Positions 22,998 to 30,993 of a DNA stretch of 32,526 nucleotides are shown in pieces; within the stretch, counting starts at the first letter, position 1, and each line of letters starts with the position of its first letter. Origin of the DNA: Betaproteobacteria bacterium RIFCSPLOWO2_02_64_14 (GTDB lineage Bacteria; Pseudomonadota; Gammaproteobacteria; Burkholderiales; SG8-41). The DNA is taken from positions 1 to 32,526 of the forward strand of contig MEQT01000241.1 in assembly GCA_001770325.1 (NCBI GenBank), in the 5' to 3' direction. The notes under the pieces are model-generated. The model was not told where the DNA came from. It made no database searches and worked only from the letters and a program-made list of their open reading frames with translations. The position numbers and the translations under genes were made by a program.

Positions 22998-23775
22998 GAA
23001 CTCGCTCAAGGTGCGACTGCCCCAGGTGCTGGATTGGGTTGCCACGCACCAGCCCGATGTCCTGTGCCTGCAGGAAACAAAAGTCGAAGACGGGTCTTTC
23101 CCGCTCGAAGCGATCAATGGCGCCGGCTACCAGGCGCTCTACAGCGGTCAGAAAACCTACAACGGCGTCGCCGTTCTGAGCCGCACGCCGGCGCGCGACC
23201 CGGTCATGACGATGCCGGGACTGAACGACCCGCAGAAACGGATTCTTGCGGCGACGCTCGGCGAAGTGCGGGTGATCTGCGCGTACGTGCCCAATGGCGA
23301 AAGCGTGGCATCCGAGAAGTATCGCTACAAACTCGGCTGGCTGGAGGTCTTCGGATCATGGCTCACACATGAACTCTCGCGACACCCGCGGTTGGCGGTG
23401 CTGGGAGATTTCAACATCGCGCCAGAGGCCCGTGACGTTCATGATCCGGCGTTGTGGGAGGGAAAAGTTCTTTTCAGCGAGCCCGAACGCGAGGCGTTCT
23501 GCAGGCTTGCCGGAATGGGGCTTAAGGACGCGTTCCGGCTTTTCGAGCAACCGGAACGGTCGTTCACGTGGTGGGACTACAGAATGCAGGCTTTCCGCCG
23601 CAAAATGGGGCTGCGCATTGACCATATCCTGCTCTCGGATGAACTCGCGAAGGCATGCACCGCGTGCAGCATCGATATCGAACCGCGGCGCAATGAACGT
23701 CCCTCCGACCACGCACCCGTCATCGCCGAATTAAACCTCATAATTGATTCCGGTTCTTCCCGTATAGAAGCGTGA
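22975..23775 (+). CDS. xth: exodeoxyribonuclease III
   Basis: Exonuclease III is a 3'-5' exonuclease and AP endonuclease of base-excision repair. The 266-residue protein has the family motifs: MKLATWNVNSLKVRLPQVLD, PDVLCLQETKVEDGSF (catalytic Glu), GVAVLSRTP, VICAYVPNGE, LGDFNIAPEARDVHDP, FTWWDYRMQAFRRKMGLRID and the final PSDHAPVIAEL (catalytic Asp-His). The start is a TTG at 22975 placed at the island end, preceded by GGA 8 bases upstream. The original start codons appear to lie 4.3 kb away at 18659. Its promoter is therefore now supplied by the island, which could change its expression. Confidence 0.95.
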   Translation: MKLATWNVNSLKVRLPQVLDWVATHQPDVLCLQETKVEDGSFPLEAINGAGYQALYSGQKTYNGVAVLSRTPARDPVMTMPGLNDPQKRILAATLGEVRVICAYVPNGESVASEKYRYKLGWLEVFGSWLTHELSRHPRLAVLGDFNIAPEARDVHDPALWEGKVLFSEPEREAFCRLAGMGLKDAFRLFEQPERSFTWWDYRMQAFRRKMGLRIDHILLSDELAKACTACSIDIEPRRNERPSDHAPVIAELNLIIDSGSSRIEA

Positions 23776-23792
23776 CGCAGGTCACGCTTCTA
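23765..23792. terminator. 12-bp hairpin shared by xth and the DUF427 gene
   Basis: TAGAAGCGTGAC (23765-23776) and GTCACGCTTCTA (23781-23792) pair perfectly around a 4-base loop. The two convergent genes end inside it: xth at TGA 23773-23775 and the DUF427 gene at TGA 23784-23782, each as ...EA-stop. Position and symmetry suggest a bidirectional terminator, although no T run follows. Confidence 0.65.
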
Positions 23793-24066
23793 CCTTCACG
23801 CCCTTCCAGAATGCGATGTAGCCGGCGATATTTTGCGCTGCGGGCTTGGGGTCTGCGTAATACCATGCTGCGTCCTTGTTGGCCTGCCCGTTCACCACGA
23901 CATCGTAGTACGAGGCCACGCCTTTCCAGCCGCAGGTCGTATGCGTCGCGCTCTCGCGCAGAACCTCGCGCCTCACTGCATCCGGCGGGAAATAATGATT
24001 GCCCTCCACGATCTCGCAACGGCCGCTCTCTGCGATCAACTGCCCGTTCCAGCTTGCGCGTGCCAT
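23782..24066 (-). CDS. DUF427 domain protein
   Basis: The 94-residue product matches the DUF427 family along its length: ARASWNGQLIAESGRCEIVE, GNHYFPPDAVRREVLRES, THTTCGWKGVASYYDVVVNG, AWYYADPKPAAQNIAGYIAF. The function of the family is unknown. ATG 24066 has a strong AAGGAGG ribosome-binding site 8 bases upstream, so the longer open frame reaching 24600 is rejected. It lies downstream of ntrC on the same strand (104-bp gap) and converges with xth, sharing its terminal hairpin. Confidence 0.9.
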   Translation of the reverse strand: MARASWNGQLIAESGRCEIVEGNHYFPPDAVRREVLRESATHTTCGWKGVASYYDVVVNGQANKDAAWYYADPKPAAQNIAGYIAFWKGVKVEA

Positions 24067-24170
24067 GGACTTGCCTCCTTGCTTCTCCTCGCTCGACGCG
24101 AGGGTAGAATGCCTGCCCGTCACCGAACTGCGGCTGATCGGTTCTTCACCGGGCGCGCCGAGTGACGAGA

Positions 24171-25571
24171 TCAATCTTCTTTCCGGGTTGGCTCGATCTC
24201 GAGTTCCTGTATCTTGCGGGTGAGCGTGTTGCGGCCCAGGCCGAGCAGCTGCGCGGCCTCGATCCGCCTGCCGCCCGTGTGGGCGAGCGCCCGTGCGAGC
24301 AACGTTTTCTCGAACTGCCGCAGCAGGTCGTCCATGATGCCGGTCGCGCCGCGACCGAGCCTCGCTTCGACCTCCTTCTCCAGCGCCGCCGCCCAATCCT
24401 GTGACGGCGCCGCCGCGGCTCCGGCCCGCAAATCCGGCGGCAGATCCTTGATCTCGATGGTGACCGATGGCGCCATCACCGTGATCCAGTGGCAGAAATT
24501 TTCGATCTGCCGCACGTTCCCCGGGAAGCTCTGCGCCGCCAGGTGCTTCAGCGTCGCTTCCGACAGGCGCTTCGGTTCGACCCCCAGCTCGCGCGCCCAC
24601 TTCTGGAGAAAGTGCTTGGCCAGCAACGGAATGTCTTCGCGGCGCTCGCGCAGCGGCGGCAGGCGCAGCCGGATCACGTTCAGGCGGTGGTAAAGATCCT
24701 CGCGGAACAGACCCTGTTTGACGCGTGCTTCGAGATCCTGGTGCGTCGCGGCGATCACTCGCACATTGGCCCTGATCGGCTGATGTCCGCCGACCCGGTA
24801 GAAATGCCCGTCCGAGAGCACGCGCAAGAGGCGTGTCTGCAGTTCCGGGGGCATGTCACCGATCTCGTCGAGAAACAACGTGCCGCCCTCCGCCTGCTCG
24901 AAGCGCCCCCGGCGCAGGCTCTGGGCGCCGGTGAACGCGCCGCGCTCGTGACCAAAGAGCTCCGACTCGAGCAATTCCTTGGGAATGGCCGCCGTATTGA
25001 TGGCGATGAACGGTTTGTCGGCCCGCGGGCTGTGCCGGAACAGCGCCCGCGCCACGAGTTCCTTGCCCGTGCCGGACTCGCCGGTGATGAGGACCGTGGC
25101 ATGCGATTGCGCGAGCCGGCCGATCGCGCGGAACACCTCCTGCATCGCCGGCGCGTGCCCGAGGATCTCCGGTGTCGCCCCCATCTCGACCGCCGCGTCC
25201 TCGCTGCGCGAACTTTCCTCGATGGCGCGACGAATGAGCTCGACCGCCTCGTCGACGTCGAACGGCTTCGGCAGATACTCATAGGCGCCGCCCTGGAAGG
25301 CCGTCACCGCGCTGTCGAGATCCGAGTACGCGGTCATGATGATCACCGGCAAGTGGGCATGTCGCGCCTTGGCCTTCTGCAGCAGCTCCAGGCCGGACTC
25401 CCCCGGCATCCGAATGTCGCTCACCAGCACCTGGGGCGATTCCACTTCCAGCGCGGCAGAGGCTTCGCGCGCAGAAGAGAAGGTCTTGAAAGCGATATTC
25501 TCGCGGGCAAGCGCCTTCTCGAACACCCAGCGTATCGAGCGGTCGTCGTCGATGATCCAGACGGGTTTCAT
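24171..25571 (-). CDS. ntrC: nitrogen regulation response regulator NtrC
   Basis: NtrC activates sigma-54 promoters when phosphorylated by NtrB under nitrogen limitation. The 466-residue protein has a receiver domain ([16 protein letters not shown]; phospho-acceptor Asp in [13 protein letters not shown], residue 52; conserved [10 protein letters not shown] and LPKPFD). The AAA+ domain has Walker A GESGTGKE, the sigma-54 contact loop GAFTGA and Walker [10 protein letters not shown] Fis-type helix-turn-helix ([21 protein letters not shown]) lies near the C-terminus. The ATG at 25571 is 1 base after the ntrB stop, so the two are co-translated. NtrC-like palindromes occur at glnA and before its own unit. 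Confidence 0.97.
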   Translation of the reverse strand: MKPVWIIDDDRSIRWVFEKALARENIAFKTFSSAREASAALEVESPQVLVSDIRMPGESGLELLQKAKARHAHLPVIIMTAYSDLDSAVTAFQGGAYEYLPKPFDVDEAVELIRRAIEESSRSEDAAVEMGATPEILGHAPAMQEVFRAIGRLAQSHATVLITGESGTGKELVARALFRHSPRADKPFIAINTAAIPKELLESELFGHERGAFTGAQSLRRGRFEQAEGGTLFLDEIGDMPPELQTRLLRVLSDGHFYRVGGHQPIRANVRVIAATHQDLEARVKQGLFREDLYHRLNVIRLRLPPLRERREDIPLLAKHFLQKWARELGVEPKRLSEATLKHLAAQSFPGNVRQIENFCHWITVMAPSVTIEIKDLPPDLRAGAAAAPSQDWAAALEKEVEARLGRGATGIMDDLLRQFEKTLLARALAHTGGRRIEAAQLLGLGRNTLTRKIQELEIEPTRKED

Positions 25572-25572
25572 A

Positions 25573-26652
25573 TCATCCTTCCGCCTTCATCCTTCCGCCT
25601 TCATCATCGCCGTTCACCGGCAGCAGCACCGTGAAACAGGTGTTGCCTGGAATGCTCTCGAAGGTCACCGTGCCGCGATGCTGCACGATGAAATTCTGCG
25701 CGATCGTCAATCCCAGCCCGCTGCCATCGGCGCGTCCTGACACGAGTGGGAAAAAAATGCGCTCGCGGATCGCCTCCGGGACACCGGGGCCGTTGTCGAT
25801 GACGTGCACGCAAACCGCGTGGCGATGGCGTCTGCGGGCGAGTGTCACCTGGCGCGCGATGCGCGTCCGCAACGTAATCTCGCCTTCGCCCTGCAAGGCC
25901 TGGGCAGCATTGCGCACGATGTTGAGGACGGCCTGTATCAGCTGTTCCCTGTCGCCCATCAGCGGCGGCAGGCTCGCGTCGTAGTCGCGGTGGATCGTGA
26001 TGCCGGTCGGATACTCGGCGCCGATCACGCTGCGCACGTGCTCCAGGACTTCGTGCACGTTGAGCAACGTCGGCTGCGGCAGGCGGTGCGGCGTCAACAG
26101 GCGATCCACCAGCGCTTGCAGCCGGTCCGCCTCCTTGATGATGACCTGGGTGTACTCGTGCAGGTTGGGACGTTCCAATTCCCGGTCGAGCAGTTGCGCG
26201 GCGCCGCGGATTCCGCCGAGCGGATTCTTGATCTCGTGGGCGAGGTTCCGGATCAGCTCGCGGTTCGCCTGAGTCTGATCCAGCAGCCGCTCCTCGCGCG
26301 CGATTCGCAACTGCTGCTCGATGCGCCTGAATTCCAGCAGGAAGCCCCCGTCGTGGTCGGTCTCCACCGGTGTCACGGTACAGGCGAGGTGCAACTTGCC
26401 TCGCCCGCCCGGCGCGAGCGTGAGATCGTGTTCCGTGTAGCTGCAGTTGTTGCTCCGCGCATACCGGATCGCGCCGGTGAGCTTCCCGTCCCCGCCAAAC
26501 AGCTTGGCGACGGCAACACCCGCTACATTGCGGTTACTGAGCTCGAACAAGTTTTCCGCCGAGGGATTGAGGTACCTGACCGTCAGCGGCGCATCCACCA
26601 GCACCACCGCGGTGTCGAGCAAGTCCAGGCCAGAGAGAGCTTCCGGTGTCAT
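25573..26652 (-). CDS. ntrB: nitrogen regulation histidine kinase NtrB
   Basis: NtrB phosphorylates or dephosphorylates NtrC, under control of PII. From ATG 26652 the protein has 359 residues: a PAS domain (VLVDAPLTVRYLNPSAENLF) and the H-box NLAHEIKNPLGGIRGAAQLL with the phospho-acceptor His. The ATPase boxes follow (VLNIVRNAAQAL, VIDNGPGVPEAIRERIFFPLVSG, GSGLGLTIAQNFIVQHRG). The frame is open to 26724, but MTPEALSGLDLLDTAVVLVD is the family start. The last codons (GGRMKAEG and the stop) are made of a 7-bp repeat array, so the original C-terminus may have been changed. Confidence 0.95.
   Translation of the reverse strand: MTPEALSGLDLLDTAVVLVDAPLTVRYLNPSAENLFELSNRNVAGVAVAKLFGGDGKLTGAIRYARSNNCSYTEHDLTLAPGGRGKLHLACTVTPVETDHDGGFLLEFRRIEQQLRIAREERLLDQTQANRELIRNLAHEIKNPLGGIRGAAQLLDRELERPNLHEYTQVIIKEADRLQALVDRLLTPHRLPQPTLLNVHEVLEHVRSVIGAEYPTGITIHRDYDASLPPLMGDREQLIQAVLNIVRNAAQALQGEGEITLRTRIARQVTLARRRHRHAVCVHVIDNGPGVPEAIRERIFFPLVSGRADGSGLGLTIAQNFIVQHRGTVTFESIPGNTCFTVLLPVNGDDEGGRMKAEG
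25575..25602. repeat. 7-bp array at the ntrB-ntrC junction (two 14-bp copies)
   Basis: ATCCTTCCGCCTTC occurs twice in exact tandem (25575-25588, 25589-25602), each made of the heptamers ATCCTTC and CGCCTTC. It lies inside the 3' end of ntrB and ends 4 bases before the ntrC ATG. On the minus strand the units are GAAGGCG and GAAGGAT, the same family as the array after the rhodanese gene. Confidence 0.85.
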
Positions 26653-26750
26653 CTTCCAGTCCGAGATAAAACTCGGAGCAAGAACTGCGCCAGTCCCCGG
26701 GTCGCACGCCCCGGGGCCCGGCAAGAGATCAGGCGCGCGTGCGGCGCCGC

Positions 26751-27212
26751 TTACCTGAGGTTGGCAAGCTCCTTTTTCAGGTTGGCGACGTTGTCCTCGT
26801 GGAGCTTGACCTTTTTCTGGTAGGGCTCCAGCCGGTCGAGGACGCGCTGGTAGTTACGCTCGCTGCCGAGACGTATCGACTCCTGCTCGGCGAGGTCTTT
26901 CCTGGCGAGCCCCAGCAACTGCTCTTCGCTTGCGAGCTCGCGTTCGAGAATCCTGCGGCGATCCGTGTCGCGCTGCTTCTGCGTCTGCGAATCAACCTTG
27001 GGGAAATTCGCGGGGCTGGCGGCCTTCCCCTGCTGGGATTTGGACGAGGGCGCGACATTTACCGGCCCGACATCCAACTGCCTGCAGCCTTTCGCTTCGG
27101 ACTTGACGTTGGTGAGGAGCTTGCTGCCGTCCGGCTTGATGCATTCAAAAATCTGCGCCCGAGCCCCGAAGGCGAGCATGGTGCCACACAACAATACGGC
27201 CAATTTTCTCAT
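26751..27212 (-). CDS. exported DUF4124 protein with C-terminal coiled coil
   Basis: From ATG 27212 the 153-residue product has a signal peptide (RKLAVLLCGTMLAFGARA). A DUF4124 segment follows with a Cys (QIFECIKPDGSKLLTNVKS) and a second Cys in KGCRQL. The C-terminal half is rich in charged residues and looks like a coiled coil (about 80-153). No enzyme motif is seen. It stands between glnA and ntrB on the same strand, so it is probably co-transcribed with ntrB-ntrC. Its role in nitrogen control, if any, is unknown. The frame is open to 27272; the start chosen gives a normal signal peptide. Confidence 0.8.
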   Translation of the reverse strand: MRKLAVLLCGTMLAFGARAQIFECIKPDGSKLLTNVKSEAKGCRQLDVGPVNVAPSSKSQQGKAASPANFPKVDSQTQKQRDTDRRRILERELASEEQLLGLARKDLAEQESIRLGSERNYQRVLDRLEPYQKKVKLHEDNVANLKKELANLR

Positions 27213-27293
27213 CCACAATCCTGTAGTCATGGTCCTGGAGAAACGTTCGAGGATTCCCCAGGTTGACCGCATCCAGCGCCAAGAGTTGCGCTA

Positions 27294-27322
27294 AGTCTAT
27301 GTGATAAAACTGAATTTGACAA
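27294..27322 (-). promoter_or_regulatory. predicted sigma-70 promoter of the DUF4124-ntrB-ntrC unit
   Basis: On the minus strand TTGTCA (27322-27317; 5 of 6) and TAGACT (27299-27294; 4 of 6) are 17 bases apart, placing the transcript start near 27287, about 75 bases before ATG 27212. An NtrC-type palindrome directly abuts the -35 box. Confidence 0.5.
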
Positions 27323-27339
27323 TGCACAATAATGGTGCA
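27323..27339. promoter_or_regulatory. NtrC-type binding site before DUF4124-ntrB-ntrC
   Basis: TGCACAATAATGGTGCA matches the TGCACCA-N3-TGGTGCA palindrome at 13 of 14 defined bases. It lies right next to the predicted -35 box. In E. coli an NtrC site sits at the glnL promoter between glnA and glnL-glnG, the same relative place. Confidence 0.6.
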
Positions 27340-27349
27340 GCAACATTCT

Positions 27350-27384
27350 GGGCAATAAAAAGGGCGGTGGATCACGCCGCCCTT
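27350..27384 (-). terminator. intrinsic terminator of glnA
   Basis: On the minus strand AAGGGCGG and CCGCCCTT form an 8-bp GC-rich stem around 9 bases, followed directly by a T-rich tail (TTTATTG). It lies 21 bases after the glnA stop codon. It is the best intrinsic terminator in the window. Confidence 0.85.
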
Positions 27385-27404
27385 GAAGGATGCAGAGAGT
27401 TGAC

Positions 27405-28814
27405 TCAGAGGCTGTAATACATCTGGAATTCGATCGGGTGCGTGGTCATGCGAAAGGCCGTGACTTCCTCCATTTTCAAGGCGATGTACGCATCGATCAT
27501 GTCGTTGGAGAATACCCCGCCGCGCGTCAGGAAGTCGCGATCCTTGTCCAGGTAATCCAGCGCTTCGTCGAGCGACGCGCACGGATGCGGGATCTTGCTC
27601 GCGATCTCAGGCGGCAGGTCATAAAGGTTCTTGTCGATCGGGTCGCCGGGATGAAGCTTGTTCTGGATGCCGTCGAGACCGGCCATCATCATCGCGGTGA
27701 ACGCGAGATAGGGATTGCAGGTCGGGTCCGGAAAGCGCACTTCGATTCTGCGTGCTTTCGGATTGGACACCAGCGGTACCCGCACTGCGGCCGAGCGGTT
27801 GCGCGATGAGTACGCGAGATTGATCGGGGCCTCGAAGCCCGGCACCAGTCGCTTGTACGAGTTGGTGCCCGGGTTGGTGATCGCGTTCAGCGCCTTGGCA
27901 TGCTTGATGATGCCGCCGATGTAGTAAAGCGCGAGCTCCGACAGGCCCGCGTAGCTGCTGCCGCTGAAAAGATTCTGCCCGCCCTTGGCGAGCGACTGGT
28001 GCACGTGCATGCCGGAACCGTTGTCCCCCACGATGGGCTTCGGCATGAAGGTCGCGGTCTTGCCGTATGAGTGTGCCACATTATGCACCGCGTATTTCAG
28101 AATCATCATCCAGTCGGCGCGCTTGACCAGGCTGTTGAACTTGGTGCCGATCTCACACTGGCCTGGGGCGGCGACTTCATGGTGATGCACCTCGCATTCG
28201 ACACCCATCTCTTCCATCGCCAGCACCATGGCGGAGCGGATATCCTGGAGCGAATCCACCGGCGGCACCGGAAAGTACCCGCCCTTGATGGGCGCGCGAT
28301 GCCCCATATTGCCGCCCTCAAGGTCTTCGCCGGACGACCACGGGGCTTCTTCGGACTTGATCTTGTAGAACGCCTGCCCCATTTCCACCCTCCACGTGGC
28401 GGAGTCGAAAACGAAGAACTCCGGCTCGGGCCCGAAGAAAGCCGTGTCTGCGATGCCGGTCGATCTCAAGTAGGCCTCCGCGCGCTTCGCGATCGAGCGC
28501 GGGTCGCGATCGTAGCCTTTGCCATCGGAGGGCTCGATCACGTCGCATTGGAGAAGCAGCGTCGGCTCGTCCGTGAAAGGATCCATCCGCGCAGAATCCG
28601 GATCCGGCATCAGTACCATGTCGGAGGCCTCGATACTCTTCCAGCCGGCGATTGACGATCCGTCGAAAAAGTGGCCGTCGCTGAACTTGGCATCGGTGAA
28701 GGCTTTAACGGGGACGGAAACATGCTGCTCCTTTCCGCGCGTATCCGTGAAACGCAAGTCCACAAACTTCACCTCATCGTCCTTGATCATTTTCATTACA
28801 TCGGCAACTGCCAT
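27405..28814 (-). CDS. glnA: glutamine synthetase, type I
   Basis: GlnA makes glutamine from glutamate, ammonia and ATP. The 469-residue protein is a GSI-beta type dodecamer subunit: [70 protein letters not shown] and [10 protein letters not shown]. The adenylylation site Tyr is in KNLYDLPPE, so the enzyme is probably controlled by GlnE. The upstream region has a sigma-54 promoter and two NtrC-type sites. A T-tailed terminator follows the gene. Confidence 0.98.
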   Translation of the reverse strand: MAVADVMKMIKDDEVKFVDLRFTDTRGKEQHVSVPVKAFTDAKFSDGHFFDGSSIAGWKSIEASDMVLMPDPDSARMDPFTDEPTLLLQCDVIEPSDGKGYDRDPRSIAKRAEAYLRSTGIADTAFFGPEPEFFVFDSATWRVEMGQAFYKIKSEEAPWSSGEDLEGGNMGHRAPIKGGYFPVPPVDSLQDIRSAMVLAMEEMGVECEVHHHEVAAPGQCEIGTKFNSLVKRADWMMILKYAVHNVAHSYGKTATFMPKPIVGDNGSGMHVHQSLAKGGQNLFSGSSYAGLSELALYYIGGIIKHAKALNAITNPGTNSYKRLVPGFEAPINLAYSSRNRSAAVRVPLVSNPKARRIEVRFPDPTCNPYLAFTAMMMAGLDGIQNKLHPGDPIDKNLYDLPPEIASKIPHPCASLDEALDYLDKDRDFLTRGGVFSNDMIDAYIALKMEEVTAFRMTTHPIEFQMYYSL

Positions 28815-28868
28815 TGCTTTCTCCTGAGCACTGTTGGAAACAAATCGAATGATGGAAGTCCCGTTATG

Positions 28869-28885
28869 AGCACAAATTGTGCCAA
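28869..28885 (-). promoter_or_regulatory. sigma-54 promoter of glnA
   Basis: On the minus strand TTGGCACAATTTGTGCT matches the YTGGCACR-N4-TTGCW consensus at all but one defined base, with GG and GC 10 bases apart. The transcript would start near 28858, about 45 bases before the ATG. The element contains a perfect 13-bp palindrome, GCACAAATTGTGC (28870-28882). A second perfect palindrome, TTGTGTCACAA (28906-28916), lies 20 bases upstream. Confidence 0.85.
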
Positions 28886-28944
28886 GTACCGGCGCGGGAA
28901 ATGCATTGTGTCACAAGATCTTATATTGAAAAAGGATGATCATA

Positions 28945-28961
28945 TGCACCGATTTGGTGCA
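28945..28961. promoter_or_regulatory. NtrC-type enhancer site 1 upstream of glnA
   Basis: TGCACCGATTTGGTGCA matches the NtrC palindrome at 13 of 14 defined bases, centred about 95 bases upstream of the predicted sigma-54 start. It lies between divergent glnA and the rhodanese gene. Confidence 0.8.
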
Positions 28962-28975
28962 AAGTATCTCATATC

Positions 28976-28992
28976 CGCACCTTGATAGTGCA
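28976..28992. promoter_or_regulatory. NtrC-type enhancer site 2 upstream of glnA
   Basis: CGCACCTTGATAGTGCA matches the same palindrome at 11 of 14 bases. Its centre is 31 bp (three helical turns) from site 1, as expected for two cooperating NtrC dimers. Confidence 0.65.
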
Positions 28993-29054
28993 TATCATAT
29001 TCGACTATCTCGGATAAAATTGCGGTTTCGTTTATTTGTTGAGTACTGGTCCTG

Positions 29055-29504
29055 ATGGCAATCAGCCAAATTCTAGACAATGCCCGTGAACGCGGACAGC
29101 GAATGGAGCTCCCGTACAATGGGGCTTTGTTGCCGCAAGAGGCTTATCAGCTATGCCGCGAAGCACCCGGCGCCAAAATCGTGGACGTGCGCACGCGCGC
29201 GGAGCTGGACTGGGTAGGTCGGATTCCGGGCGCCGTTGAAATCGAGTTGCTCAGCTATCCGGGCAGCCGGCCGAATCCGGGATTCCTCGCCGCACTCGAG
29301 CAGCAGGTCGACAAGGAGGCGATGGTGATGTTTATCTGCCGCAGCGGCGGGCGCTCGCACAACGCGGCCATGCTCGCCATGCAGGCGGGGTACACCGAGT
29401 CCTATAACGTGCTCGAAGGCTTCGAAGGCGATAAGGACGCACAGGGCCACCGCAATACGAAAGGGGGCTGGCGTAAGGCCGGATTGCCGTGGATCCAAAG
29501 TTAA
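29055..29504 (+). CDS. rhodanese-like domain protein
   Basis: The 149-residue single-domain rhodanese may transfer sulfur from thiosulfate or a persulfide donor. The active-site loop CRSGGRSHNAA carries the catalytic Cys (about residue 95), preceded by VDVRTRAELDWVGRIPGAV. A downstream GFEGDKDAQGHRNTKGGWRK loop is typical of this subgroup. It has no signal peptide, so it is probably cytoplasmic. It is transcribed divergently from glnA and shares the region with the NtrC-type sites. A heptamer array starts at the last base of its stop codon. Confidence 0.92.
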   Translation: MAISQILDNARERGQRMELPYNGALLPQEAYQLCREAPGAKIVDVRTRAELDWVGRIPGAVEIELLSYPGSRPNPGFLAALEQQVDKEAMVMFICRSGGRSHNAAMLAMQAGYTESYNVLEGFEGDKDAQGHRNTKGGWRKAGLPWIQS

Positions 29505-29538
29505 GGATGAAGGATGAAGGCGGAAGGATGAAGAAGGA
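29504..29538. repeat. 7-bp tandem array after the rhodanese gene (AGGATGA type)
   Basis: Units AGGATGA, AGGATGA, AGGCGGA, AGGATGA and a weaker AGAAGGA follow each other from the last base of the rhodanese stop codon. The unit set is the reverse complement of the array at the ntrB-ntrC junction. A weak hairpin (CCGCATG 29549-29555 with CATGCGG 29572-29578) lies between it and the uppP stop. Confidence 0.85.
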
Positions 29539-29588
29539 CACCGATTACCCGCATGTCAGTTGCGTTTTCTTCATGCGGTATTGCGTGC

Positions 29589-30410
29589 TCACGCTGACCA
29601 TGTAACGACGCCAGCGTAGCCCGTCACCAGCACCACCACGCCGAAGACGATCCGATACCAGGCGAACGCCGTGAAGTCGTGGGTGGCGATGTAACGCAGC
29701 AGCCACCGCACGCACAGGAACGCCGACACGAAGGCTGCTGCCGCTCCGACCGCGAAAATGCCAAGATCGCCGTCGCCCAGCAATGCCCGGTGCTTGTAGA
29801 GGTCATATGCGCCGGCGGCAATGAGCGTTGGCACTGCGAGGAAGAACGAGAACTCGGTTGCCGCCCGTCGCGACAGACCGAACAGCAACCCCCCGATGAT
29901 GGTCGCCCCGGAGCGTGAAACGCCGGGTATCAACGCAAGTGCCTGCGCGCAACCGACCTTGAGCGCGTCGCGCCAGGTCATCGCCTCCACATCTTCTATC
30001 CGGTGCCCGCGCCGGCCGCGTTCGACCCACAGTATGACCAGACCGCCCGCGATGAACGCGGAGGCGACCGGGACAGCCTGAAACAGGTGCTGTTTGATTA
30101 GGCCGCCAAACGCGAGTCCCAGCAGCGCGGCGGGCAGGAAAGCCACGATCAGATTCGCCACAAAGCGCCGCGCCGCGGCGTCACGCGCGAGGCCCGCCAC
30201 AATCCGGCCGAAGCGCCGCCGGTACTCCCAGATGATCGCCAGCATCGCACCGCTCTGAATCACGATCTCGAACAGTTTGCCCTTTTCATCGTTGAAGCCG
30301 AGCAGGTCGCCGACCAGGATCAGGTGTCCGGTGCTGGAAATCGGCAGGAATTCGGTGAGCCCTTCGACGATGCCGAGTATCAGGGCCTTGAGGTAGAGCG
30401 CGAGGTCCAT
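29589..30410 (-). CDS. uppP: undecaprenyl-diphosphatase
   Basis: UppP (BacA) recycles undecaprenyl diphosphate to the monophosphate carrier used for peptidoglycan. The 273-residue protein is a multi-helix membrane protein with the two signature motifs [17 protein letters not shown] (near residue 17) and [20 protein letters not shown]. Length is normal and ATG 30410 fits the family start. The 137-bp gap upstream (30411-30547) holds nothing I recognise. Confidence 0.96.
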   Translation of the reverse strand: MDLALYLKALILGIVEGLTEFLPISSTGHLILVGDLLGFNDEKGKLFEIVIQSGAMLAIIWEYRRRFGRIVAGLARDAAARRFVANLIVAFLPAALLGLAFGGLIKQHLFQAVPVASAFIAGGLVILWVERGRRGHRIEDVEAMTWRDALKVGCAQALALIPGVSRSGATIIGGLLFGLSRRAATEFSFFLAVPTLIAAGAYDLYKHRALLGDGDLGIFAVGAAAAFVSAFLCVRWLLRYIATHDFTAFAWYRIVFGVVVLVTGYAGVVTWSA

Positions 30411-30547
30411 GAGGCAGCCGCTATTCTACGTGACCGGGAACGACGAGTCGCTGGTGGCGCCAGTCGTCACTCGCGACCGCGCGCTGCGAACCTCGTGTCT
30501 TCCCACGAACCCGCGGGAAGAGGGTGATTTCTCGATAACCGCGGAGC

Positions 30548-30931
30548 CTAGAGCGGCGTAGACGGGCTTGCGGGCGGCAATACGGGGCGAGGTGTCGGAA
30601 TTTCCCGCAGAGCCTGCTTCGCGCGTTGTTCCAGGGCAGCGAGCAACGCGAGGGCTGCGAGCGCGCCTTGCGCTTTGAGCGCCTGGCCGAGCACCTCTGC
30701 CCGTCCGGTCAGTTCATCCGGCACCGGCGGCGGCTCGTGGCCGTGAATTCCGGCAATAAGGGATTCGCGCACAAAGTCGAAGAGCAGGGAAACATCGCGC
30801 TCGCGCACCAGACCCCGGAGGATCTGTTCCGCCCCGGTCGATGCGGGCGCATCGCCCGCGTCATCAGCCGCTGCCGGAGCGGCGACAGCAAGACCAGCAC
30901 AAAGTGCGGCGATACCGACGAACGCGCGCAT
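30548..30931 (-). CDS. small exported protein of unknown function
   Basis: From ATG 30931 the product is 127 residues: a signal peptide (RAFVGIAALCAGLAVAAPAAA), an acidic linker, and a central block with LRGLVRERDVSLLFDFVRES that may be helical. An Ala/Leu-rich helix (about 85-110) and a Pro-rich tail follow. I do not recognise a family. The frame is open 15 bases further to 30946. It lies between thiC and uppP on the same strand. The signal peptide and helical pattern support a real gene. Confidence 0.6.
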   Translation of the reverse strand: MRAFVGIAALCAGLAVAAPAAADDAGDAPASTGAEQILRGLVRERDVSLLFDFVRESLIAGIHGHEPPPVPDELTGRAEVLGQALKAQGALAALALLAALEQRAKQALREIPTPRPVLPPASPSTPL

Positions 30932-30960
30932 AAACCCTATCTCCACAGGGAACTCCCCGT

Positions 30961-30992
30961 AACTTGGTACAACGCCCGGCGTTTCTCCAAGT

Positions 30993-30993
<1 letters not shown>
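30961..30993 (-). terminator. nested hairpin at the end of thiC
   Basis: AACTTGG (30961-30967) and CCAAGTT (30987-30993) enclose a second perfect stem AACGCC/GGCGTT (30971-30983). The outer arm overlaps the last base of the thiC stop codon. A further small repeat TTTACA/TGTAAA (30992-31009) overlaps the final codons. Together they can form a strong structure at the 3' end; no T run is seen. Confidence 0.5.

Noticed and set aside
24067-24600. DUF427 protein extended upstream to 24600
   Set aside because: The extension is antisense-like sequence within ntrC. ATG 24066 has a strong AAGGAGG site and gives the family length.
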